A stretch of 37,298 bases of DNA from Lewinellaceae bacterium (lineage in GTDB: Bacteria; Bacteroidota; Bacteroidia; Chitinophagales; Saprospiraceae). The stretch covers positions 1-37,298 of the forward strand of contig JARQTN010000015.1 in the NCBI GenBank assembly GCA_029976695.1, given 5' to 3'. A program made the translations under genes and the position numbers. This document shows, one piece after another, positions 30,086 through 37,298 of the stretch. The stretch's first letter is position 1, and every line of letters starts with the position of its first letter. The notes under the pieces were generated by a model. That model was not told where the DNA came from, searched no databases, and saw only the letters and a list, made by a program, of their open reading frames with translations.

Positions 30086-30984
30086 TGTATCATGAGTCAG
30101 TTTTGGTTTCGCAATCCATCGAAGGGCTGGATTTGAAGGAGGATGGGATCTATGTGGATGCAACGTTTGGCGGTGGAGGCCACTCAAAATCGATTTTACA
30201 ACAGTTGGGTGACAAAGGTCACCTGTATGCTTTTGACCAGGATGCGGATGCAAAGAGAAATGCAGGTGCATGGGAGCACTTCACATTTATCGCATCTAAT
30301 TTCAGGTACTTGAAAAGATGGATGCGCTATTACGGTGTGGACAGGCTGGATGGTGTGCTTGCGGACCTGGGGGTTTCCTCCCATCAGTTTGATGTGCCGG
30401 AACGGGGGTTTTCCTACCGTTTTAATGAATTGCTCGATATGCGCATGAACCAGCAGCAGGGAAAGACGGCAGGCGATTTCATCAATGAGTTGTCTGAAGG
30501 CGAGATCCGGCAGATCCTCTACGATTACAGCGATGTGCCGAATGCGCGCAAGCTGGCCAGGGAAATCGCCAGTGCCCGGCAGTCAGGAGAGATCCGGACG
30601 ACGGCGGACCTGGTTTCCGTCCTGGATCACTGCATCGTCGGGAGCCGGATGAAATACTTGTCGCAGGTTTTCCAGGCATTTCGGATTGCGGTGAACGACG
30701 AGATGGGTGCGCTCAGGGATTTTATCCGGGATGCATTTGACTTGCTGGCGCCGGGAGGCAGGATGGTCGTGTTGAGTTATCATTCCATGGAGGACCGGCT
30801 TGTCAAGCATTTTTTCAAGTCAGGGAATTTTGAGGGTAGGCAGATCAAGGATGAGTACGGTAATATCTACAGGCCAATGCGGCTGATCACGAAAAAGCCG
30901 ATCGTGCCGTCTGAAGAGGAGGTGAAGCGGAATGTGCGGGCGCGGAGCGCAAAATTGAGAATTGCAGAAAAGAAAAAGGATTGA
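30082..30984 (+). CDS. rsmH: 16S rRNA m4C1402 methyltransferase RsmH
   Basis: A 300-residue SAM-dependent methyltransferase that N4-methylates C1402 in the decoding centre. It begins MMYHESVLVSQSIEGL and has the SAM-binding VDATFGGGGHS motif, A-D-L-G-V-S-S-H-Q-F-D-V-P-E-R-G-F-S-Y-R, L-D-M-R-M-N, and V-L-S-Y-H-S-M-E-D-R-L-V-K. The C-terminus has the usual R-A-R-S-A-K-L-R-I-A-E. Second gene of the dcw operon; the ftsL-like gene begins directly after its stop. Confidence 0.97.
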   Translation: MMYHESVLVSQSIEGLDLKEDGIYVDATFGGGGHSKSILQQLGDKGHLYAFDQDADAKRNAGAWEHFTFIASNFRYLKRWMRYYGVDRLDGVLADLGVSSHQFDVPERGFSYRFNELLDMRMNQQQGKTAGDFINELSEGEIRQILYDYSDVPNARKLAREIASARQSGEIRTTADLVSVLDHCIVGSRMKYLSQVFQAFRIAVNDEMGALRDFIRDAFDLLAPGGRMVVLSYHSMEDRLVKHFFKSGNFEGRQIKDEYGNIYRPMRLITKKPIVPSEEEVKRNVRARSAKLRIAEKKKD

Positions 30985-31296
30985 ATGAGCTTCAGTGAGA
31001 TCAGGAAAAGGTTTGGTACGAAGCTGGTTTACAAAAACCTGCCCTTCGTGTATTTCCTCGCTTTTCTTGGCATTATCTACATCTGGAACGTGCATTATGC
31101 CGAACGGAATATTCGCGAGATCCAGGGGTTGAAAAAGGAGCTGAAAGAAAGCAGGTGGAAATACATGTCGATCAAATCGGATGTCATGTATCAAAGCATG
31201 CCTTCGCAGGTGGCGAAAAGCGTCGCGGATAGGGAGCTCCGGCTGTACGAGCAAAAACCGAAGCGCATTCGATCAAAGCATAGAAAACTCGACTAA
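30985..31296 (+). CDS. FtsL-like division protein
   Basis: A 103-residue bitopic protein: a short cytoplasmic N-terminus, one transmembrane helix (about 20-37, LPFVYFLAFLGIIYIWNV), then a periplasmic coiled coil (about 39-63, E-R-N-I-R-E-I-Q-G-L-K-K-E-L-K-E). Size, topology and position between rsmH and the PBP gene are those of FtsL, which with FtsB and FtsQ activates the septal PBP/FtsW pair. FtsL sequences are poorly conserved, so the call relies on context. No gap separates it from rsmH (TGA-ATG), and the PBP gene follows by 5 nt. Confidence 0.75.
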   Translation: MSFSEIRKRFGTKLVYKNLPFVYFLAFLGIIYIWNVHYAERNIREIQGLKKELKESRWKYMSIKSDVMYQSMPSQVAKSVADRELRLYEQKPKRIRSKHRKLD

Positions 31297-31301
31297 GGGA
31301 A

Positions 31302-33428
31302 TTGAAGGAAACGACAAAAAAGAGGGAGCTGTTGGGCAGGCTCTACATCGTCATGGTGTTTGTAGTCCTCACAGCGCTCATGCTCTTTGGAAAAGCAGTC
31401 AAGATCAGCGTGATCGAAGGAGACCGCTGGCGTGCAAAAGGAGATAGCTTGTATCTCAAATTCATGCCCGTGGTGGCCGACAGGGGCGATGTATTGGCTG
31501 CAGATGGCGCTTTGCTTGCGACATCACTGCCGTTCTTTGAAATACGGATGGATTTAAAGGCCGATGGCCTGACCGACCAGCTGTTCGCTGAACATGTGGA
31601 CAGCCTGGCCTGGTACCTTTCGAAATATGTGAATCCAAATTTCTCGCCACAATATTTCAGGAATCATTTGATCAAAAGGCGTGCCAAAGGTGACCGTTAC
31701 CTCTTGCTCGCAAAAGATGTGAACTATGAAATGTTGGGCAAGGTGAAACAGTTTCCGCTGCTCAGGCATGGGCCCTACAAGGGCGGCCTGATCGTGGAGC
31801 GCCAGAGCCGGAGGGCGAAACCTTACCAGATGCTGGCTAACCGCACGATCGGCTATGTCCGCGAGGATGTCCAGCCTGTCGGCCTTGAAGGTTCGTTTGA
31901 TCAGTACCTGCAAGGGGAGGCCGGCAAGCGCCTGATGCAACGGGTAAGTGGAGGCACATGGATACCGGTGCAGGATCTGTCGGAACTGGAGCCGCTGAGG
32001 GGTGATGATATCAGGACAACAATTGATATTGAGTTGCAGGACGTGGTCCACGAATCGCTCATGCAAGGTTTGCTCAGGCATAATGCCCTGTATGGTACAG
32101 CAATCCTGATGGATGTCAAGACGGGCGCGATCAGGGCGATTTCCAATATCGGGGCCACGGAAAATGGCTGGGCGGAAGATTACAACTATGCCATCGGGGC
32201 CGCCAATGAGCCCGGCTCGACATTCAAGGTGGCTTCCATGATGGCCATGCTTGAAGACGGGCTGGCAACCCCGGACACCAGGGTTGACCTGGAAAAGGGA
32301 AAGACAAGGTTTTACCGCTCGGATATGTATGATTCGAGGATGCATGGCGTGGAGGATACCACATTGCGCTATGCTTTCGAGACATCTTCAAATGTCGGGA
32401 TAGCGAAAACGGTAAATGAACTGTATGGCAAAACGAAAAACGCTGACCGGTTTATTGAGCGCCTGAAAAGTTTCCATGTGCATGAGAAGACGGGCATCGA
32501 GATCACAGGGGAAGGAACCCCGGTCATCAAAGAAGCCTATAGTCAGAAGGATCACTGGAGTGGCACGACCTTGCCCTGGATGTCTACAGGGTATGAAGTG
32601 AAACTCACGCCGCTTCAAACACTCAGGCTCTTCAACGCGATCGCCAATGACGGCAAGATGATGAAGCCTTACCTGGTGAGTGAAGTGATCAGGGATGGCA
32701 AACCGGTCAGGCAATTCGGGCCAACTATTGTGGATGGTCGGATCGCCAGCGCACAGACGATCAGGACGATGCAGGATTTGCTGCTCGGTGCCGTTGAGCG
32801 TGGCACCGGCCAATACCAGAAGACTGACCAGTATAAATTTGCAGGCAAGACGGGCACGGCGAGGGTCGACTACTACATGAAGGATGCCCCGCGCAAAATG
32901 TACCAGGCTTCATTTGCCGGATATTTTCCGGCAGAAGATCCCGTATACAGCTGCATCGTGCTCATTTACGACCCCAAGCAGAACGGATACTATGGCAGTG
33001 CTGTGGCGTTGCCTGTTTTCCGTGAAATTGCCGACAAGTGTTTTGCGCTGAAGCCGGAATATACTCCCCCGGTAAATGAAACAGATGAAGCACGGCCTGA
33101 CGGGGAGCTTGTATTTGCCGATGTGCGGGAAGGGTACCGCACGGATATTGAAGATGTCCTTGAATATATCGGTGTGGGATTTTCCACGACCCGGGACGGC
33201 GAATGGGCTGAGTCCGGGCAAGAAGGGGAGCTAATGTTGCAAAAGAAAGAATTCAGCGGTGGGGAAATGCCGGATGTACGGGGGATGCACCTGCGGGATG
33301 CTGTCTTCCTCCTGGAAAACCAGGGCGTCACGGTCCATTGCGAGGGGTATGGAAAAGTTGTCACACAATCCATCCGTCCGGGTACACCGATTCGTGAAGG
33401 TGTCCGGATCGATTTGAAATTGAGATGA
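31302..33428 (+). CDS. ftsI: Septal class B penicillin-binding protein (FtsI/PBP3-like) with PASTA domain
   Basis: A 708-residue transpeptidase. One transmembrane helix (about 13-30) precedes a dimerisation domain (R-G-D-V-L-A-A-D-G near 61-69). The transpeptidase domain has the three catalytic motifs: S306-T-F-K309 with the nucleophile Ser306, S362-S-N364, and K516-T-G-T519. A PASTA domain follows at about 645-708 (M-P-D-V-R-G-M-H-L-R-D-A-V-F-L-L-E-N). It cross-links septal peptidoglycan. The start is TTG at 31302: an in-frame TAG lies at 31281 and the first internal ATG is inside the membrane helix, so TTG is effectively forced. Fourth gene of the dcw operon; its stop overlaps murE by 4 nt. 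Confidence 0.93.
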   Translation: MKETTKKRELLGRLYIVMVFVVLTALMLFGKAVKISVIEGDRWRAKGDSLYLKFMPVVADRGDVLAADGALLATSLPFFEIRMDLKADGLTDQLFAEHVDSLAWYLSKYVNPNFSPQYFRNHLIKRRAKGDRYLLLAKDVNYEMLGKVKQFPLLRHGPYKGGLIVERQSRRAKPYQMLANRTIGYVREDVQPVGLEGSFDQYLQGEAGKRLMQRVSGGTWIPVQDLSELEPLRGDDIRTTIDIELQDVVHESLMQGLLRHNALYGTAILMDVKTGAIRAISNIGATENGWAEDYNYAIGAANEPGSTFKVASMMAMLEDGLATPDTRVDLEKGKTRFYRSDMYDSRMHGVEDTTLRYAFETSSNVGIAKTVNELYGKTKNADRFIERLKSFHVHEKTGIEITGEGTPVIKEAYSQKDHWSGTTLPWMSTGYEVKLTPLQTLRLFNAIANDGKMMKPYLVSEVIRDGKPVRQFGPTIVDGRIASAQTIRTMQDLLLGAVERGTGQYQKTDQYKFAGKTGTARVDYYMKDAPRKMYQASFAGYFPAEDPVYSCIVLIYDPKQNGYYGSAVALPVFREIADKCFALKPEYTPPVNETDEARPDGELVFADVREGYRTDIEDVLEYIGVGFSTTRDGEWAESGQEGELMLQKKEFSGGEMPDVRGMHLRDAVFLLENQGVTVHCEGYGKVVTQSIRPGTPIREGVRIDLKLR

Positions 33429-34879
33429 TGAAGATCAGGGCATTACTCGCGGATGTCAACACAATTGAAATCAAAGGGAGTCAGGATACGGAGGTGAAAG
33501 ATCTCCGGATCGACTCAAGGAAGATAAAAGACGGGGCGTTATTCGCCGCGTTGGCCGGGACCCGGGTAGACGGGCACAAGTTCATTGAAACAGCAGTTGA
33601 GAAAGGTGCAACATGCATCCTTTGTGAAAAATTGCCGGACCATTTGAATCCGGATGTGACATACATCCGGGTCACAAACAGTGCAGAGGCGATCGGGAAA
33701 ATTGCCCATGCCTTTTACGCAAAGCCTTCAGAAAGCCTGGAGGTGGTGGGCGTGACGGGAACGAACGGGAAGACAACCGTTGCCACCCTGCTTTTCAGGT
33801 TGTTTACCAGGCTGGGATTTACATGCGGACTCATTTCGACGATCGAGTACCATATCGGGAAAGAAACCTTTGAGAGTACGCATACGACCCCGGATGCAAT
33901 CAGGCTTCATAGCCTGTTGCACCAGATGGTTGAAGCGGGTTGCTCACATGTGTTCATGGAAGTAAGCAGCCATGCGATCCACCAGCGGCGGATCAGCGGC
34001 ATCAATTTCACGGGCGGCATTTTTACAAACCTTTCTCATGATCACCTGGATTACCACGGTACGTTCAAGGCGTATATAGAGGCAAAGAAAATGTTCTTCG
34101 ACACGCTTTCTGACCAGGCATTCGCTTTAACGAATGCAGACGACCCCAATGGATCGGTGATGGTGCAAAACACTTCGGCTAAGGTCTCAAACTATTCGCT
34201 GAATCAGGTTTCGGAATTCAAGGCACGCATCATCGAAAACACCATTGAAGGATTATATCTCGAATTGAATGGGACTCCCATTCATTCGAGATTGGTCGGA
34301 AGGTTCAATGCGTATAATCTCTGTGCAGTCTATGGCGGTGCCATCCTGTTGGGTTGTTCCAATCAGGAAGTGTTGCTGCAGATCAGCAACCTGGAACCCG
34401 CCGAGGGGCGTTTTGAGCTGTTCCGGGGAAAGAAAAAAAGGGTTGTCGGGATCGTGGATTATGCACATACGCCGGATGCCCTTGAAAAGGTGCTTTCGAC
34501 CCTCAACCAGGTCAAAAAGAGAGGCCAGAGGCTGATTGCCCTGGCTGGTTGCGGAGGGGACAGGGATCGCGAGAAACGGCCACAGATGGGCAGGATCATG
34601 GCCAGGCTGGCAGACATCCCGATTTTCACTTCCGACAACCCGAGGTCCGAGGACCCGGAAGAGATCCTTGCGGAAATGTATGCCGGTGTAGATGAAAAAG
34701 GGAAGGAAAAAGTGCTGATGATCTCAAACCGGAAACAGGCTATCCGGACTGCTGTACAACTCTCAAATGAGGGGGATATGATTTTGGTGGCCGGAAAGGG
34801 CCACGAAAAATACCAGGAAATCAAGGGTGTGAAACACCTGTTTGACGATATGACAGAGCTGGAAGAAGCCCTGTCCTGA
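33425..34879 (+). CDS. murE: UDP-MurNAc-tripeptide synthetase MurE
   Basis: A 484-residue Mur ligase that adds the third stem-peptide residue. It shows the N-terminal D-S-R-K-I-K-D-G-A-L-F-A-A motif, ATP-binding VTGTNGKTT (about 104-112), H-T-T-P-D, E-V-S-S-H-A (with the usual HAI), and N-L-S-H-D-H-L-D-Y-H-G. The amino-acid specificity loop reads S-D-N-P-R-S-E-D-P; DNPR is the known signature for meso-diaminopimelate, so the wall is predicted to be A1-gamma type. The ATG overlaps the PBP stop by 4 nt. No murF gene follows, as is usual for this phylum's cluster. Confidence 0.97.
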   Translation: MMKIRALLADVNTIEIKGSQDTEVKDLRIDSRKIKDGALFAALAGTRVDGHKFIETAVEKGATCILCEKLPDHLNPDVTYIRVTNSAEAIGKIAHAFYAKPSESLEVVGVTGTNGKTTVATLLFRLFTRLGFTCGLISTIEYHIGKETFESTHTTPDAIRLHSLLHQMVEAGCSHVFMEVSSHAIHQRRISGINFTGGIFTNLSHDHLDYHGTFKAYIEAKKMFFDTLSDQAFALTNADDPNGSVMVQNTSAKVSNYSLNQVSEFKARIIENTIEGLYLELNGTPIHSRLVGRFNAYNLCAVYGGAILLGCSNQEVLLQISNLEPAEGRFELFRGKKKRVVGIVDYAHTPDALEKVLSTLNQVKKRGQRLIALAGCGGDRDREKRPQMGRIMARLADIPIFTSDNPRSEDPEEILAEMYAGVDEKGKEKVLMISNRKQAIRTAVQLSNEGDMILVAGKGHEKYQEIKGVKHLFDDMTELEEALS

Positions 34880-34890
34880 ATAAGAAAACA

Positions 34891-35055
34891 ATGCGAAAGC
34901 GAAAGACATACAAGATAGGTTCTATTATCATTCTCAGGTTGGTTTTAGCAGTTGCAGCGGGCATGATACGGCCAATAAAGATTGGCAACCATGTCCGCTC
35001 GCAACTGGCTTTTATGCTCACTTTGAAGAAAGGATATGCTTTACGAGTTATTTGA
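34891..35055 (+). CDS. Possible 54-residue small membrane-like ORF between murE and mraY
   Basis: An ORF beginning [20 protein letters not shown] with a basic start, one hydrophobic stretch (about 9-25) and a basic rest. It begins 11 nt after murE and overlaps the first 20 nt of mraY in another frame. The murE-mraY gap of 156 nt is far larger than other gaps in this operon (0-5 nt or overlaps), which is why the ORF is listed. It may be chance; no family is recognised. Confidence 0.25.
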   Translation: MRKRKTYKIGSIIILRLVLAVAAGMIRPIKIGNHVRSQLAFMLTLKKGYALRVI

Positions 35056-36295
35056 CTGGTTGCAGCGAGCCTATGATTTGCCCGGAGCCGGGCTGTTTCA
35101 GTATATCTCTTTTCGCGCAGGCGCGGCGATCATCATTTCACTGATCATCTCCATGCTCTTCGGAAAAGGGATCATTCGTTCTTTGACAAAAATGCAAGTA
35201 GGAGAGTCCATCAGGGATCTTGGACTAGAGGGCCAGATGGAGAAAAAAGGCACCCCGACAATGGGTGGCGTGATCATCATCATGGCGATCCTCATCCCAT
35301 GCCTGTTGCTTGCACGCCTGGATAACATCTACATCGTCCTGATGATCCTGACGACGATCTGGATGGGCATCATCGGGTTTATTGATGATTATATCAAGGT
35401 GTTCAGGAAAAACAAACAGGGCCTGAAAGGGATCTTCAAGATCATCGGGCAGGTTGTGCTTGGTTGTATCATCGGAATTGCCATGCTGGCAAGCAACGAT
35501 GTGCTTGTTCGGATGACACCCGAACAGGCAGCGCAGGATGGCTTCGAAGTGGTCGAGCGTTTGACGACGCGTGATCTGGATGACCCGGACAAGCTCATTG
35601 AAATGGTCCATGTGAAAACGACCCTGACCAATGTGCCTTTCTTCAAGGGAAACCAGCTGGATTATGCGGACCTGGTCAATTTCCTCGGAGACAATTTGCC
35701 GCTGCTGGGGTATATCGTTTTTGTGCTGATCACGATTTTTATCATCACCGCAGTTTCCAACGGTGCCAACCTCACTGACGGGCTGGACGGGCTGGCAACA
35801 GGCGTGTCTGCGATTATCGCAGCAACCCTGGGCATATTGGCCTACGTCAGCGGTAACGTGATCTTCGCCGATTACCTGAATATCTTTTACATCCCCTACT
35901 CGGAGGAGCTGGTCGTTTTTTCGGCTTGTTTCCTGGGGGCATGTATCGGGTTCCTCTGGTACAATGCACATCCGGCGGAAGTTTTCATGGGGGATACCGG
36001 GAGCCTGACGATCGGCGGCATCATCGCATCCATGGCGATCCTGCTCCGGAAGGAGCTATTGATCCCGATCCTGTGCGGCATCTTCCTGGTCGAAAACCTG
36101 AGCGTCGTGATCCAGGTGTATTATTTCAAGTACACGAAAAGGAAATATGGTGAAGGCAGGCGGGTGTTTTTGATGTCACCGCTACACCACCACTACCAGA
36201 AAAAAGGAATGCATGAATCGAAGATCGTGACCAGGTTCTGGATCTCCGCGATCATGCTGGCAGTACTGACCATCATCACACTAAAAATCAGGTAA
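35036..36295 (+). CDS. mraY: Phospho-MurNAc-pentapeptide translocase MraY
   Basis: A 419-residue polytopic enzyme that joins phospho-MurNAc-pentapeptide to undecaprenyl phosphate, making lipid I. It has K-K-G-T-P-T-M-G-G (69-78), I-G-F-I-D-D-Y-I-K with the catalytic Asp pair, [27 protein letters not shown], and M-S-P-L-H-H-H-Y-Q near the C-terminus. It is about 60 residues longer than the 360-residue E. coli enzyme, mainly from an extra stretch (about 158-220) between membrane helices, rich in charged residues and probably extracytoplasmic; such an insert is common in Bacteroidota. murD begins 3 nt after its stop. Confidence 0.97.
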   Translation: MLYELFDWLQRAYDLPGAGLFQYISFRAGAAIIISLIISMLFGKGIIRSLTKMQVGESIRDLGLEGQMEKKGTPTMGGVIIIMAILIPCLLLARLDNIYIVLMILTTIWMGIIGFIDDYIKVFRKNKQGLKGIFKIIGQVVLGCIIGIAMLASNDVLVRMTPEQAAQDGFEVVERLTTRDLDDPDKLIEMVHVKTTLTNVPFFKGNQLDYADLVNFLGDNLPLLGYIVFVLITIFIITAVSNGANLTDGLDGLATGVSAIIAATLGILAYVSGNVIFADYLNIFYIPYSEELVVFSACFLGACIGFLWYNAHPAEVFMGDTGSLTIGGIIASMAILLRKELLIPILCGIFLVENLSVVIQVYYFKYTKRKYGEGRRVFLMSPLHHHYQKKGMHESKIVTRFWISAIMLAVLTIITLKIR

Positions 36296-36298
36296 TGG

Positions 36299-37298
36299 AT
36301 GGAAGGGATGCAGATGATCGGGATTATTGGTGGAGGAGAGAGCGGGGTCGGGGCGGCACTACTTGCGAAACAAACAGGACATGAAGTCTTCCTCTCGGAT
36401 GCCGGCAAACTGACGGCTGGGAGAAAGGAAGAACTCGAAAAATACGAGATCCCCTTTGAAGAAGGGGGACACACTTTTGAAAGACTGAAAATTGCAGATC
36501 TCATCGTGAAGAGCCCGGGTGTTCCGGATTCTGATCCTTTGATTGCGGATCTGCTGGATGCAGGCCGGGAAGTGATTTCGGAAATCGAATTTGCTTACCG
36601 GCACCAGCACGGCAAGATCCTCGCGATTACGGGCAGCAACGGGAAAACCACGACGACGCACCTGGCATATCACATGCTGAATCATGCCGGTTTTGATGTG
36701 GCCGAAGTGGGGAACGTGGGCAAGAGCTTTGCACGGCAGCTTTTTGAGCAGCGGCATGACTGGTATGTGATCGAGGTGAGCAGCTTTCAGCTGGACGGAA
36801 TCCGGTTTTTCAAGCCAGATATTGCAGTCCTCCTGAATATCACACCTGACCACCTGGACCGCTACGGAGGTGATTTTGAGCGGTATGCCGAATCCAAGTT
36901 CCGGATCTTCAGAAATTTGGGAGCCGGGGATTGGCTGATCTTCAATGCCATGGATCCCGGGATTTCTTCCCGGATCAGGCTGGACCAGATCCATGCACGG
37001 TTGCTTCCAATGGGACATGCCCATCTGGACGGGCGCAGAAGAGTCAGATTGACTGAAAACAGGGATTTATCTGTTGCCGATGCAAGGTTGATCGGGCGGC
37101 ACAACCAGGTGAATCTCCTGGCAGCAGCACTGGCGGCAAAAGAAGCAGGCGCATCTTACGCACAGATCAGGGAATCACTGGCTACCTTCCAGAATGATCC
37201 CCACCGCCTGGAGGTCGTGGGCGAATGGAACGGGGTGCTGTTCATCAATGACAGCAAGGCAACAAATGTCGATGCGGTGTATTATGCCCTGGAGGCGA
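36299..37298 (+). CDS. murD: UDP-MurNAc-alanine:D-glutamate ligase MurD, N-terminal part
   Basis: The reading frame is open to the right edge: 333 complete codons with no stop. It begins MEGMQMIGIIGGGESGVGAA, where I-G-G-G-E-S-G-V-G is the uridine-nucleotide-binding Gly-rich loop of MurD. Then come S-P-G-V-P, I-T-G-S-N-G-K-T-T-T-T (ATP loop), E-V-S-S-F-Q-L-D, N-I-T-P-D-H-L-D-R-Y, G-R-H-N-Q-V-N-L-L-A-A and D-P-H-R-L-E. MurD adds D-Glu to UDP-MurNAc-L-Ala. Start could be 36299, 36308 or 36314. It follows mraY by 3 nt, continuing the operon; roughly the last quarter is missing. Confidence 0.95.
   Translation, partial: MEGMQMIGIIGGGESGVGAALLAKQTGHEVFLSDAGKLTAGRKEELEKYEIPFEEGGHTFERLKIADLIVKSPGVPDSDPLIADLLDAGREVISEIEFAYRHQHGKILAITGSNGKTTTTHLAYHMLNHAGFDVAEVGNVGKSFARQLFEQRHDWYVIEVSSFQLDGIRFFKPDIAVLLNITPDHLDRYGGDFERYAESKFRIFRNLGAGDWLIFNAMDPGISSRIRLDQIHARLLPMGHAHLDGRRRVRLTENRDLSVADARLIGRHNQVNLLAAALAAKEAGASYAQIRESLATFQNDPHRLEVVGEWNGVLFINDSKATNVDAVYYALEA

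Noticed and set aside
31554-32345. Minus-strand 263-codon ORF
   Set aside because: Shadow of the PBP gene, which has all three catalytic motifs.
35225-35971. Minus-strand 248-codon ORF
   Set aside because: Shadow of mraY; polar, His- and Gln-rich composition arises from the complement of membrane-helix codons.
1-37298. CRISPR array, insertion sequence, integrase or prophage
   Set aside because: No regularly spaced repeats, transposase motifs or att-like duplications around the tRNA were seen.

Overview
The window reads as chromosomal DNA from a Bacteroidota bacterium, plausibly a Saprospiria-like lineage (that finer placement is inference). Evidence: the rpmB-rpmG-DUF4295-ftsY order, a secreted protease with a type IX secretion (T9SS) C-terminal sorting domain, a TonB-dependent receptor with an N-terminal carboxypeptidase-regulatory-like domain, an HU-CCDC81/SPOR protein, a fused E1 alpha/beta 2-oxoacid dehydrogenase, and several -7/-33 promoter elements of the Bacteroidota type (TAnnTTTG with TTTG about 19 bp upstream). 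No insertion sequence, integrase, prophage gene or CRISPR array was seen, so this looks like core genome.

Layout. 1-1103 (minus): a promoter, tRNA-Arg(ACG), L28, L33, DUF4295 protein, a terminator-like hairpin, then the start of ftsY. 1116-5401 (minus): signal peptidase I, a secreted beta-propeller-like protein and a T9SS-exported subtilase, closely packed. 5452-8042 (minus): a MoxR/ChlI-like AAA+ ATPase and its VWA partner, coupled by a TAATG junction. 8111-9938 (minus): a PhzF-family protein and a membrane-anchored coiled-coil protein separated by a hairpin terminator. 10110-15010 (plus): a DEDDy exonuclease, ribulose-phosphate epimerase, a TonB-dependent receptor and ribosomal protein S16 with a long acidic tail. 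15222-19857 (plus): a tight four-gene run (unknown helical protein, HU-CCDC81/SPOR membrane protein, COG2509 flavoprotein, DoxX-like protein) behind a leader with a perfect 12-bp inverted repeat.

19869-25598 (minus): a voltage-gated K+ channel, a 2TM protein, a small membrane protein overlapping a penicillin-acylase-family hydrolase, YaaA, and a DUF1573 protein. 25791-29106 (plus): the fused E1 dehydrogenase and a DPM1-like glycosyltransferase. 29107-29608 is a 502-bp non-coding stretch, very AT-rich in the middle, that ends in an apparent MraZ operator and promoter. 29609 to the end (plus) is the division and cell-wall (dcw) cluster: mraZ, rsmH, ftsL-like, ftsI-like PBP with PASTA, murE, mraY and the first part of murD.

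How the genes work together: the dcw genes make and polymerise lipid-linked peptidoglycan precursors at the septum. LepB and FtsY serve Sec/SRP export, which feeds the secreted protease, beta-propeller protein, penicillin-acylase homologue and TonB receptor. The points most worth a second look are the MraZ operator (three GGGA repeats at exact 10-bp period), the 15121-15181 repeat/hairpin leader, the AT-rich inverted-repeat region upstream of mraZ, the S16 tail, and the uncharacterised protein at 15222. I do not see a convincing wholly new multi-gene system.
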